Source: Bacteroidales bacterium (GTDB taxonomy: Bacteria; Bacteroidota; Bacteroidia; Bacteroidales; Tenuifilaceae). Taken from it: DNA of 16,578 bases. The notes beneath the pieces are model-generated. The model made no database searches. It had not been told where the DNA came from and saw only the letters and a program-made list of their open reading frames with translations. Each line of letters begins with the position of its first letter. Position 1 is the stretch's first letter. A program made the translations under genes and the position numbers. Location of the stretch: assembly GCA_008933525.1 (NCBI GenBank), contig WBUV01000018.1, forward strand, positions 1 through 16,578. Direction: 5' to 3'. This document shows, piece after piece, positions 1 through 8,549 of the stretch.

Positions 1-1878
1 GCTCATTGTGCTGCCAGTTGTTGTTCCGCTCGCATTAACAGCTTTAACTCTATAGTAATAAGTAGTATTTGCAGTTAAGCCAGTTAAACTTCCAGTAACA
101 TTGGTTGCAGTTGTTCCGGTAACGCTACTTGGACTAGCAGTTAAAGTATTACCAAGACTTGAAGTTGTTCCCCACTCAAACGAAACAGTAGTTGTAGCAT
201 TATTAGCGTTAACTTGTCCATTTAATGTTGCACTGGTTGTTCCAATTGCTGAAGCAGCAACAGAAGTTGCAGTAGGAGCAGTACCACCACCAGAACCACC
301 CATGAAACTAAAAGTAATAACTTTCGAAGTAGAGTTTTCAGCAATGTTTGTAATTGGCTTAGCAGTATTTGCACCAGCCCACGACTTCATGTTAGGAGTT
401 GTTGCATCGGTAAACGAAGTTTTTGCACCAGAGCCAGGGAATGGGCAACCTGCACCATTAATTGTTCCATATGTGCTAGCGGTTGTACCAGGGTTTGTTG
501 TAGCATTGGCACAAACAGGATACATTTTCTGAGGATATGTAGCATTAATATTATTGCTTGAGCTTGCGCTAGCAACAGTTGAATGCACATGATAAATCAT
601 TAGACCATGTCCGGGAATATAGGCGTCGAAACCAGTTTGCTGACGGTTTTCCATAATCCAATACTCACCCGATGTGGTTGAATTGATTTGATAAAAACTT
701 TGATTACCAATAACTGGATTAACAGTTATATCTGCTGCAGATGATAAAACTGTAGCAGTAGCCCATCCGTAAACCTTAACTTTGGTATAAGCATTATGGT
801 GAGCAGGAGTAACGCCGTTGTTATTCCACGATCCTGCTGCCATCATATCCCAGTAACCAGTACCATCAAATTGTCCGCCAGTACTATAGTTAGTATCATA
901 GTAATCTGGAGCACCAAGTACGTGACCAAATTCGTGGCAAATAACACCAATTGCAGTGATTGTAGTTCCTGACGATCCTCTTAGTTCTGCAGAGCAAGAA
1001 TACTTGCTAATTGTTTTGCCATCCTTAGTAACAGGAGTTATGCTCCATGCATGAGCCCAAATAGCACTTGTGCTAGCACCAGCTTCTTCACCGTATCCAG
1101 CATAAATAACATAAACACCGTCAACAGTTCCATCGCCGTCGTTATCGTAGTTTGCATAATTTGCAGAAGCGTCAGCTAGAGTTACAGCCTCTGTTACAAG
1201 GGCTCTAGGATTTGCATCGTTTCCACTTGCATCGTTAGCACCATAGTATGACATATTTTGGCTAGCGGTATATGGACCAAAAACATCAACTGTAAGGTTA
1301 AATTGATTCCATGAGTTTTCGTTATAAAAATCCTTCACACTACCTGTAGCTCCACCTGTGGTATAACCAACTTGGTTGAATAGGTTGTTAAATTCAGCCT
1401 GAGTTTTGGTAAATGCTTTGTCCTTAAAGCCCATAAGAATACATACTAACTTACGGTTACCTGTAGTTGGGAATGCCTTTTGACTTTCGGTAGCTTTAAT
1501 TTCCCAAATACCTTTCATCATCGAAATTTGACTAGGACTGTAATACAAACCCTTTTCAGTTTTCGATAGAAGATTTTTCTCTACCGCGGTACGTTCTTTC
1601 ATTCCATTAGCCTCTATACCTGAGGGCTGAACATTACCTTTTTCATCCTGAATAGCATACTCGTAATTCCCTTTGCTATTCATCATTAGGGTGTAACCAT
1701 CTTCGGTTAAAGCCCATTTTACTTTCTCATCACCTTTTAGTTGAATGGTGAGAATCTTCCCATTTGCCTGCTTATACTGGATTAAACCAGGATACGCAGG
1801 TACAGCTACCGCTTGATTCACTATTAAACTAACAGCAAACAAGCACAATGTAACGATACTGAGTAAAGATTTTTTCAT
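1..1878 (-). CDS. Secreted M6-family zinc metalloprotease with fibronectin-like domain, C-terminus cut by window edge
   Basis: 626 residues are visible and the frame runs off the left edge. It starts at ATG 1878 with a signal peptide (MKKSLLS, hydrophobic stretch, cleavage probably after AVA at residue 25). A propeptide-like region follows, then the M6 catalytic domain at roughly residues 130-420. The zinc site is HEFGHVLGAPD: H315, E316, H319, with D325 as the likely third ligand (HExxHxxGxxD, as in immune inhibitor A relatives). A DNDGDG loop at 245-250 resembles a calcium site, and GYWDMMAAGSW follows the zinc motif, as is usual in M6. After a glycine linker (about 527-532) comes a fibronectin III-like domain ending in a YYYRVKAVNASG segment. 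The protein probably hydrolyses extracellular proteins. A further domain, such as a type IX secretion sorting signal, may lie outside the window; that is inference. It is transcribed divergently from the LytTR regulator. Confidence 0.93.
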   Translation of the reverse strand, partial: MKKSLLSIVTLCLFAVSLIVNQAVAVPAYPGLIQYKQANGKILTIQLKGDEKVKWALTEDGYTLMMNSKGNYEYAIQDEKGNVQPSGIEANGMKERTAVEKNLLSKTEKGLYYSPSQISMMKGIWEIKATESQKAFPTTGNRKLVCILMGFKDKAFTKTQAEFNNLFNQVGYTTGGATGSVKDFYNENSWNQFNLTVDVFGPYTASQNMSYYGANDASGNDANPRALVTEAVTLADASANYANYDNDGDGTVDGVYVIYAGYGEEAGASTSAIWAHAWSITPVTKDGKTISKYSCSAELRGSSGTTITAIGVICHEFGHVLGAPDYYDTNYSTGGQFDGTGYWDMMAAGSWNNNGVTPAHHNAYTKVKVYGWATATVLSSAADITVNPVIGNQSFYQINSTTSGEYWIMENRQQTGFDAYIPGHGLMIYHVHSTVASASSSNNINATYPQKMYPVCANATTNPGTTASTYGTINGAGCPFPGSGAKTSFTDATTPNMKSWAGANTAKPITNIAENSTSKVITFSFMGGSGGGTAPTATSVAASAIGTTSATLNGQVNANNATTTVSFEWGTTSSLGNTLTASPSSVTGTTATNVTGSLTGLTANTTYYYRVKAVNASGTTTGSTMS

Positions 1879-2116
1879 AGTTAAAAAAAAGTTTAGGTTG
1901 GTTAATTAATTTTAAAAAATTTCATGGGCGTAATTTAATCTCAATATTAAATCGAAAATTTTCTTGTCGACGAAATGCAAACATCTACCTCCATACAACA
2001 TATTTTGTGACTGAAATTTTTTAGTTTAGATTTAAATTCAAGTTCTGTTAATTTTTTTTAAATTGCCGCGGTTTTTATTCTGTATAATTAAACCTTTTTT
2101 ATTACCCTTTTTTCCT

Positions 2117-2836
2117 ATGAAATTACGCTGTGTTATTGTTGACGATGAGCCACTTTCCATTGAAGTGATGGAGGGTTATCTAAAAAAGATCCCCAATATA
2201 GAGGTTGTTGCAACGTTCAACGATGCCATTTCTGTAATGAGTATTCTGAGCGAACAGGATATTGATTTTTTATTCCTAGATATCGAAATGCCCAAACTTT
2301 CGGGGATTGATTTCTTGAGAAGTATTTCCAATCCTCCAATGGTAATTATAACGTCGGCCAATAAAAATTACGCATTGGATGGCTATGAACTTAATGTTGT
2401 CGATTACCTTCTAAAACCAATCACGCTGGAAAGAGTGATAAGAGCGGTTAACAAAATAATCGAAAAAAAATCAAAAAAAACAATCAAACCTACACCACAG
2501 GAAGGCACCGACTATATCTTTTTAAAGGAAAACAAGAAAATGATTAGGCTAGTGCTTTCCGATATTCAGTACATTGAGAGCATTAAGGATTATGTTAAAG
2601 TTGTTACAGAAAATAAAACTGTGGTAACCAAACAAAACCTCAGCCATTTTGAGCAAATACTCGATCCTTCAGAATTTGTAAGAGTTCATCGTTCGTTTAT
2701 AGTTGCCATTAGACATATCGATGCTTTTACAAGCGCATCGGTAGAAATCGGGAAATTAGAGATTCCCATTGGACGCCTATATAAAGACGAAGCACTGAAA
2801 CGTTTAGGAAACTTTGACGATACTAAGATTCCCTAG
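2117..2836 (+). CDS. LytTR-family response regulator
   Basis: A 239-residue cytoplasmic two-component regulator. The receiver domain (about 1-120) has the acidic pair D9/D10, phospho-acceptor D55 in LDIEMP, conserved T79 and K100 (LLKP). The C-terminal LytTR DNA-binding domain (about 130-232) shows the usual features: IQYIESIKDYVKV, then FVRVHRSFIVAI and IPIGRLYKD. LytTR proteins bind direct repeats upstream of target promoters; the targets here are unknown. I chose ATG 2117 because the receiver domain begins directly there (MKLRCVIVDDEP). An in-frame TTG at 2063 would only add a non-homologous hydrophobic stretch. The stop is one base from the ATG of the sensor kinase, so the two are almost certainly cotranscribed and form a cognate pair. 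Confidence 0.95.
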   Translation: MKLRCVIVDDEPLSIEVMEGYLKKIPNIEVVATFNDAISVMSILSEQDIDFLFLDIEMPKLSGIDFLRSISNPPMVIITSANKNYALDGYELNVVDYLLKPITLERVIRAVNKIIEKKSKKTIKPTPQEGTDYIFLKENKKMIRLVLSDIQYIESIKDYVKVVTENKTVVTKQNLSHFEQILDPSEFVRVHRSFIVAIRHIDAFTSASVEIGKLEIPIGRLYKDEALKRLGNFDDTKIP

Positions 2837-2837
2837 T

Positions 2838-5800
2838 ATGATTTCATTCACTTACATCAAAAGAACTTTTCTTTTAATACTTTTAATTAATAGTATTGTA
2901 TCTCCATTATTCTCGCAAGAACTCGGGCTTATTCAATCGAAATACTACTCCACCGACGATTATAATTCCGGAACACAGAACTGGGCTATAGTTCAGGATA
3001 AAAGAGGCTTTATGTATTTTGGCAACGCTTTTGGCGTTATGGAGTTCGATGGTGAAAACTGGAATTTATTCAAAGTAAAGAATGAATCAACTGTTCGCAG
3101 TTTAGCGGTTGACAATAATGGCACAATATACGTTGGTGCATACGGTGAGATAGGTATGCTGCTCCCTAACTCTAAAGGTGTTATGCGATATAACTCTTTA
3201 ATGAACCTCATCGATACTAATTATACCGATTTTAGGGAGATTTGGGACATAAATTGCTTTGGCGACACTGTTTTTTTCCTCTCTGATAAATACTTGTTCA
3301 AATTCGTAAACGGTAAGTTTTCCTACATTAAGAGTAAAAGCAAGTGGTTTTACTTAAGTTACAATGTGAAAAACAACTATCTTGTCCAAGAACTTGGCAT
3401 TGGTTTAATGAGAATGGAAAACGATTCTCTCTCAATAATAAAAGGAGGTGAATTTTTCTCCGACATTACAATACATGCTGTTTTCAACTTTAAGAATGGA
3501 TACTTAGTTTGTAGCAGAAAAAAAGGACTATTTTATGTTGACAACTATACCAAAAATCCTACTATTAAGCCGGTATCGAGCATTTCTTCCAAAGCAAAGA
3601 GAGTTAACGACTACTTTGTCGAAAATTCTTTTTACCATGGAATAGCTCTATCCGATAATCTTTTTGCCTTGAGCTCCATCTCTGGCGACTTATTAATTAT
3701 TGACAGCGACTGGAATGTTAAAGACATTATCGATCATAGAACAATTGGAATCAAAAGTCCTACACTATACTTGTATTCGCTCGATGGACAGAACTTGTGG
3801 CTTGCTCTGGACAATGGAATTTGTCAGGTCGAAATTCGGTCTCCATATAGGTACTGGAATGAGTCAGTAGGAATAAATGGTACTCTTTCCGATGTTGCTC
3901 GTGTTGGGGAGTACTTTTATATCTCCACGGGTTCTGGCATTTTCTACACCCGAAAGAGTCTAACTAAATTTGAGACTAACACATTTAACCCTGTTGAGGG
4001 AATTTTCGAGCAAGCATGGGGCTTTCAGTATTTCCAACCACCACTGCTAGGGGTAAAAAACTTAATTCGAAGCAGCAATGATGAATTAAACTTTGTTCCC
4101 GATAACAATACTCTGCTACTTGTTGCAACACGTACAGGTGTACATCAGATTACTGGACCAAAATCATCAAAAATTGCAGAATACGATGCAGTAAACTGCC
4201 TGCATCAGAGCAGAAAAAACCCATACAAGTTATTTCTAGGGCTTAACAAGGGGCTCGCTGAACTTGAGTATAAAAATAGCCAATGGAACGATAAAGGAAT
4301 AAAATATCTTAAAGAGGAATCAATTAGGGATATTGGCGAAGACTCGTTAGGCAATTTATGGATTATCCCAAGGTACAATGGCATTTACAGAATAAAAAAT
4401 TCATTCCTTAACGATACTTCACTTTGCACAATAGAGCATTACGATACAACTAGCGGAATAAATAACATGCGTTATTTAAGAATATTCGATTTACATAACC
4501 CACTCCTATTTATTGCTAACCGAAATTTATACACTTTCAATGATTCGCTAAAACGGTTCGATGAGTTCAATTTTATTAGAACCAATTTAACCGAAGAACA
4601 AAAAGCCAAACGCTTAATCGATTCGTTAACAAACCTTAGAATCGCCGATGCAGTTCTTACCGACGATTATGTTACTCATCATAACGATTCGGTTGTTTGG
4701 TTCAGTACAAAACAAGGGGTATTCTCTCAATCAAATTCTCCGTTCAGAGACTTTAACGATGTTCCACCTGCTATTATAAGGAAAGTTATTTGTGGTGATT
4801 CCTTACTTTTCGGCGGTACAAACTTTTACTCCACGAAGTCTCAGTTCGATACTTTATATCCTATTGCCACTGAATCAGTAATCGATTTAACTACGATTCT
4901 TAAAGCAAGAAATAATTCCATCACATTCCATTATGCATGGCCATTTTTCGAAGGCGATAAGAAAAACCTATACAGCTACTTCCTTCAAGGTTACGATAAT
5001 CAGTGGTCGAATTGGAGAACAGAGTTGAGTAAGGAGTACACAAATTTACCCGAAGGTTCGTACTCGTTTAAAGTTAAAGCCAAAAATTTATATGGAATAG
5101 AAAGCCCTGTTGCTGAATTCAAGTTTAGCGTTTTACCACCGTGGTACAGAACTTACTATGCCTATCTCTCCTATTTTGTTTTAAGCATACTTTTCATCCT
5201 TTTAATTGTAAAACTCTACACCTATAAGCTTATAATTGAAAAAAATAAGCTTGAACAACTGGTAAAAGAGCGCACCCAAGAAATCCTTATTCAAAACGAG
5301 GAAATTCTAGTTCAGGCCGAGCATTTAAAGGATGCCAACGATTGGATTAGCGCAAAGAATGTTGAACTTGAGGCCCAAAAAGAGGAAATTGAAAAGAAAA
5401 AAGATGAGTTGGAGTTAAGCAATGCAACCAAAAATAAATTCTTCAGGATAATCGCCCATGATCTTCGCAACCCTATAAGCACTCTTGTAAATTCCACAAG
5501 TTATATTCTAACCGATTTCGATGAATTTGACAAGCAGAAGACCAAGCGTATTATTGAAGAACTAAATAAACTATCCCACACTACTTACAATCTACTTGAA
5601 AACCTTTTGGACTGGTCAACAAACCAAATGGGCGATCTTCCGTTCAATCCCAAACAGGTCAATTTACGGTCGGTTATCCAAGATAATGTTGAATTGGTTA
5701 GCACAAAGGTTAATGCAAAAGGAATCAATCTAACGCTATCGGTTCCTGAGTCGATTAATGTAATAGCGGATGAGAATATGCTATACACAGTCGTTCGAAA

Positions 5801-6104
5801 CATTTTAACCAATGCGGTAAAATTCACAAAGGATAATGGCTCAATAAATATCTACACTAAAACCGACGACTATTTCTGCTACTTATGCATTGCCGACAAT
5901 GGAGTAGGAATTAGTCCCGACAGAATTAACAAACTATTCCGAATTGATAAGGATGTTGTTACTGCAGGCACTCACAATGAAAAAGGATCGGGATTAGGGC
6001 TAATTCTAAGCAAAGAATTTATTGAACGAAATGGAGGTAAAATTACTGTGGAAAGCGAACTGGAGAAGGGTAGCACTTTTACCATATCGCTCAAATTAGC
6101 TTAA
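2838..6104 (+). CDS. Membrane sensor histidine kinase with periplasmic beta-propeller and Y_Y_Y domain
   Basis: A 1088-residue sensor kinase. The signal peptide is residues 1-26 (cleavage near LFS/QE). Residues 30-690 form a long periplasmic region of beta-propeller type; its start (WAIVQDKRGFMYFG, then GVMEFDGENW) resembles two-component regulator propeller repeats. A Y_Y_Y domain spans about 692-765 (YSYFLQGYDNQWSNW, then YSFKVKAKN), with one membrane helix at 775-797. A charged coiled coil (about 800-860) leads to a HisKA domain with H874 in IIAHDLRNP. The HATPase domain has N992 (NILTNAVKF), DNGVGIS (1020-1026) and GSGLGL (1050-1055). It ends after the ATPase, so unlike hybrid systems it has no receiver or AraC domain of its own and presumably phosphorylates the regulator encoded one base upstream. 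ATG 2838 is preferred over TTG 2814 because it begins the signal peptide. The ligand is unknown. Confidence 0.95.
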   Translation: MISFTYIKRTFLLILLINSIVSPLFSQELGLIQSKYYSTDDYNSGTQNWAIVQDKRGFMYFGNAFGVMEFDGENWNLFKVKNESTVRSLAVDNNGTIYVGAYGEIGMLLPNSKGVMRYNSLMNLIDTNYTDFREIWDINCFGDTVFFLSDKYLFKFVNGKFSYIKSKSKWFYLSYNVKNNYLVQELGIGLMRMENDSLSIIKGGEFFSDITIHAVFNFKNGYLVCSRKKGLFYVDNYTKNPTIKPVSSISSKAKRVNDYFVENSFYHGIALSDNLFALSSISGDLLIIDSDWNVKDIIDHRTIGIKSPTLYLYSLDGQNLWLALDNGICQVEIRSPYRYWNESVGINGTLSDVARVGEYFYISTGSGIFYTRKSLTKFETNTFNPVEGIFEQAWGFQYFQPPLLGVKNLIRSSNDELNFVPDNNTLLLVATRTGVHQITGPKSSKIAEYDAVNCLHQSRKNPYKLFLGLNKGLAELEYKNSQWNDKGIKYLKEESIRDIGEDSLGNLWIIPRYNGIYRIKNSFLNDTSLCTIEHYDTTSGINNMRYLRIFDLHNPLLFIANRNLYTFNDSLKRFDEFNFIRTNLTEEQKAKRLIDSLTNLRIADAVLTDDYVTHHNDSVVWFSTKQGVFSQSNSPFRDFNDVPPAIIRKVICGDSLLFGGTNFYSTKSQFDTLYPIATESVIDLTTILKARNNSITFHYAWPFFEGDKKNLYSYFLQGYDNQWSNWRTELSKEYTNLPEGSYSFKVKAKNLYGIESPVAEFKFSVLPPWYRTYYAYLSYFVLSILFILLIVKLYTYKLIIEKNKLEQLVKERTQEILIQNEEILVQAEHLKDANDWISAKNVELEAQKEEIEKKKDELELSNATKNKFFRIIAHDLRNPISTLVNSTSYILTDFDEFDKQKTKRIIEELNKLSHTTYNLLENLLDWSTNQMGDLPFNPKQVNLRSVIQDNVELVSTKVNAKGINLTLSVPESINVIADENMLYTVVRNILTNAVKFTKDNGSINIYTKTDDYFCYLCIADNGVGISPDRINKLFRIDKDVVTAGTHNEKGSGLGLILSKEFIERNGGKITVESELEKGSTFTISLKLA

Positions 6105-6119
6105 ACAATATCCATCACG

Positions 6120-6719
6120 ATGAAATTATTAAATCAAAAAATAATACTCCAAATAGTACTCCTTTTAATAACAGGTACTTCAATTCAAGCACAACATAAA
6201 AAAAGCAACTGGCTTCAGGATAAGAAAGAGCATACTGGACGATGGAGAATGGGTTCTGGAATTGATATCCTAGAACCTACTGGCGTAGATATTCAATTTT
6301 ATCGGCTGAGTAAGATTTGTACAAGCGACTTTTCCATCACAAAAAAAATTTCCATTGGTGCATGGTTAGGCTACGAAGGGTTAATTTCAAAAAAAATACT
6401 TGAAGAACAAAATAACGTAGAATTAGGAAAAGACAATATTCGGTATGGTTTGGATTTGAAGTTCTATCTTCCAATTTTCCTTAATCCCTATATTGGAATA
6501 GGCGCCGAGGGTGGCACCCGAACCATTAATGACACAAAAGAGTTTCATCCCGATGCAATTCTGCGTATTGGATTAGAGCAAAAAGTTTTAGGCATTAAAC
6601 TCTCCACAAAATCATCATTAAATATTACAATTTTTATTGATGGAAAATTTAACAAATGCCTAACATCAAACTACAAGTACATTATGCCTGGCGGAGGTAT
6701 CAGATTTCACTTACTGTAA
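6120..6719 (+). CDS. Exported beta-rich protein of unknown function, third gene of the signalling block
   Basis: 199 residues; I do not recognise a family. A signal peptide is clear (MKLLNQK, hydrophobic core, cleavage near IQA/Q at residue 24). The mature part alternates polar and hydrophobic residues with repeated glycine and aromatic positions (IGAWLGYEG, FLNPYIGIGAEGG, MPGGGIRFHLL), as in small outer-membrane beta-barrels, though it does not end in the usual aromatic residue. It lies 15 bases after the kinase stop on the same strand, before a strong terminator, so it is probably the last gene of the operon. It could be an accessory envelope protein of the sensor, but that is inference from position only. 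Confidence 0.8.
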   Translation: MKLLNQKIILQIVLLLITGTSIQAQHKKSNWLQDKKEHTGRWRMGSGIDILEPTGVDIQFYRLSKICTSDFSITKKISIGAWLGYEGLISKKILEEQNNVELGKDNIRYGLDLKFYLPIFLNPYIGIGAEGGTRTINDTKEFHPDAILRIGLEQKVLGIKLSTKSSLNITIFIDGKFNKCLTSNYKYIMPGGGIRFHLL

Positions 6720-6734
6720 GAAGTTCACATAACG

Positions 6735-6767
6735 AAAAAGACCCACATTACTGTGGGTCTTTTTTTT
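6735..6767. terminator. Bidirectional intrinsic terminator between the signalling block and dnaA
   Basis: AGACCCACA (6739-6747) pairs perfectly with TGTGGGTCT (6752-6760) around a TTAC loop. The stem is extended by four A-T pairs and is flanked by an A run on the left and a T run on the right, so it can act on both strands. It sits 15 bases after the stop of the beta-rich protein and just before the stop of dnaA, serving both convergent genes. Confidence 0.92.
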
Positions 6768-6775
6768 GTACAGTA

Positions 6776-8218
6776 TTAACTGTTGTATTTCAATCGCTTT
6801 TCAATATCCTCAATCTGGCTTTTAAAGCGCTTATCGGTATCCATTAGGTTATTAACAGTTTTGCAAGCATGCAGAACTGTAGCATGATCCTTACTCCCTA
6901 TTATGCTTCCAATAGTGGATAAGGATGATTTTGTGAGCCCCTTTGAAAAGAACATAGCTATCTGGCGTGCTTGAACAATCTCCCGTTTACGAGTTTTGGT
7001 TTGTAGAACATCGGTGGGTAAACCAAAGTACTCACAAACCACTTTTTGAATATAATCAATGGTAATATCCTTTCTAGTGTTCTTAACCAGCTTATCGATC
7101 ATTTCTGATGCCATATCAACGGTTATTTCTCTGTGGTTAAGAGTTGATTGAGCTAGCATTGAGATAAGGGCACCTTCGAGCTCTCTGATATTCTGAGTAA
7201 TGTTTGATGCGATATATTCAATAACATTAATAGGAACTACAATACCATCGTTGTAGATCTTCTTTTTAAGTATTGAGATTCGTGTTTCAAAATCGGGTGA
7301 TTGTAAATCGGCCGACAATCCCCATTTGAAACGTGAAAGCAATCGCTGCTCCAGTCCCTGCAATTCGGCTGGTGGCTGATCCGAGGTAAGAATCAACTGC
7401 TTCCCTGACTGATGCAAATGATTGAAAATATGGAAGAATGCATCCTGAGTTTTTTCTTTACCAGCAAATTCATGAACATCGTCAAGAATTAGCACATCTA
7501 TCATCTGGTAGAAATGCAGGAAGTCATTAATATTATTGTTCTTAATTAATGCATCAACAAATTGCGTCTGAAACTTAACTGCATTTACGTACAAAACAGT
7601 CTTTTCCGGGTAAAGTTGCTTTGCTTCAATACCTATAGCTTGTGCAAGGTGGGTTTTTCCTAACCCCGAGTTACCGTAAATAAACAATGGATTAAAAGCA
7701 GTTTTCCCTGGCGATTGTGCAACAGCCATACCTGCAGAACGTGCTAGCCTATTGCATTCACCTTCAATAAAGTTTGCAAAAGTATATTCAGGGTTAAGCT
7801 GAGGATCTACATGCAATTTCTTAATTCCAGGAATAACAAAAGGGTTTTTAATTTGCGACTCCTGTGTAGGCTGTACTGTAACCGGCTTATTTTTAAGATC
7901 GGTTTTATTTTGAGTTGGAAATTTAACAGTATATGGTTTACTACTACTAAAACCATTATGTTCCATTACAACGCTATACTCTAATTTAGCATCGGCGCCT
8001 AGCTCTTTACGGAGCGTTTTGCGGAGAATATCAATATATTGCTCCTCAAGATACTCATAAAAGAACGGGCTCGGTACTTGAATTGTAAGTACGTTTTTCT
8101 CTAGTTTAACAGGAATTATTGGTTCAAACCAGGTTTTAAAACTAACAGGAGAAACATTATCCTTAATAATTTTTAAACAATTCTGCCAAACATCTTTATA
8201 ATCAACAGCCATAAACAT
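6776..8218 (-). CDS. dnaA: Chromosomal replication initiator protein DnaA
   Basis: 480 residues, the normal length. Domain I (about 1-90) begins with the typical helix (VWQNCLKIIKDN, then SFKTWFEPI). A linker runs to about 140, followed by the AAA+ domain with Walker A GNSGLGKT (182-189) and Walker B LILDDVHEF (D246/D247). The box with LEQRLLSRFKWGL carries the presumed arginine finger. Domain IV ends with the DnaA signature KDHATVLHACKTVNN (D444, H445), which contacts DnaA boxes. The protein binds oriC with ATP and opens the duplex to load the replicative helicase. ATG 8218 and ATG 8212 are both possible starts (MFMAVDY); neither has an SD. It is downstream of the MCE gene on the same strand but separated by 331 bp, so it likely has its own promoter. 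Confidence 0.98.
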   Translation of the reverse strand: MFMAVDYKDVWQNCLKIIKDNVSPVSFKTWFEPIIPVKLEKNVLTIQVPSPFFYEYLEEQYIDILRKTLRKELGADAKLEYSVVMEHNGFSSSKPYTVKFPTQNKTDLKNKPVTVQPTQESQIKNPFVIPGIKKLHVDPQLNPEYTFANFIEGECNRLARSAGMAVAQSPGKTAFNPLFIYGNSGLGKTHLAQAIGIEAKQLYPEKTVLYVNAVKFQTQFVDALIKNNNINDFLHFYQMIDVLILDDVHEFAGKEKTQDAFFHIFNHLHQSGKQLILTSDQPPAELQGLEQRLLSRFKWGLSADLQSPDFETRISILKKKIYNDGIVVPINVIEYIASNITQNIRELEGALISMLAQSTLNHREITVDMASEMIDKLVKNTRKDITIDYIQKVVCEYFGLPTDVLQTKTRKREIVQARQIAMFFSKGLTKSSLSTIGSIIGSKDHATVLHACKTVNNLMDTDKRFKSQIEDIEKRLKYNS

Positions 8219-8549
8219 GTGAAAATATTTTTAGACTTTTTTTTTAACCTTTTTTCAACATCAACAAAATTGTAATGATTTTTTTGAAAAAAAAACATGT
8301 TTTGGGCTTGAATTTTCATTTAACAATTTAACAACTTCAATATCACTTCAATAATTTTTCGCCGTTCGTAAAAATTTTTTAAATAACTATGTATCAATAA
8401 TTTATGATGTTAATAACGTAAAAAATTGAACATTAACTATTTGTAAACAAAACGTAAACAAATTGTTTACGAAACAGTTTTATAACAATCTTTGAACTTG
8501 ATAGTTATGATTAAACTATTATCAATCAACAACTTGATTATCGGGAAGG
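8219..8549. other. AT-rich gap upstream of dnaA with repeats; possible regulatory or origin region
   Basis: 331 bp without a credible gene and visibly richer in A+T than its neighbours. It holds a cluster of CGTAAAmAA words (8367, 8417, 8442, 8453 and an inverted copy at 8471-8463), a perfect palindrome AAAACATGTTTT (8292-8303) and a short hairpin (8524-8539). The best match to the DnaA box TTATCCACA that I see is TTTTCAACA (8252-8260, 7 of 9), which is weak. The region must contain the dnaA promoter, but I could not find a perfect TAnnTTTG on the minus strand. Whether it is the replication origin is undecided. Confidence 0.5.
8453..8471. repeat. Perfect palindrome CGTAAACAA-A-TTGTTTACG with an extra direct half-site
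   Basis: CGTAAACAA (8453-8461) and its exact reverse complement (8463-8471) flank a single A. A further copy, TGTAAACAA, lies at 8442-8450, exactly 11 bp before the first half-site, so on the same face of the helix. This looks like a protein-binding operator upstream of dnaA; the binding protein is unknown. Confidence 0.6.

Noticed and set aside
101..532. Open frame of 143 codons on the plus strand
   Set aside because: It is antisense to the fibronectin-like and linker part of the M6 protease. Its composition (mostly V, A, P, L) is the mirror of the Thr/Ser/Asn-rich protease tail, and it matches no family.
1..560. Apparent tandem repeat from recurring GTTGTTCC words
   Set aside because: The words come from repeated Gly-Thr-Thr codons in the fibronectin-like domain and have no constant period.
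2000..2007. Promoter-like ATATTTTG upstream of the response regulator
   Set aside because: It fails at both bases of the required TA of TAnnTTTG, and no -33 element is placed correctly.
2063..2116. N-terminal extension of the response regulator from a TTG codon
   Set aside because: The added residues are hydrophobic and unrelated to receiver domains. ATG 2117 starts exactly at the conserved receiver sequence.
2814..2837. Earlier TTG start for the sensor kinase
   Set aside because: It would overlap the regulator gene and place eight extra residues before a proper signal peptide. ATG 2838 is better.
8252..8260. DnaA box TTTTCAACA
   Set aside because: It has two mismatches to TTATCCACA and stands alone in a T-rich run, so it is not reliable as a feature.
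8501..8519. Short inverted repeat ATAGTT/AACTAT after the MCE gene
   Set aside because: A six-pair AT-only stem with no T run is too weak to call a terminator.
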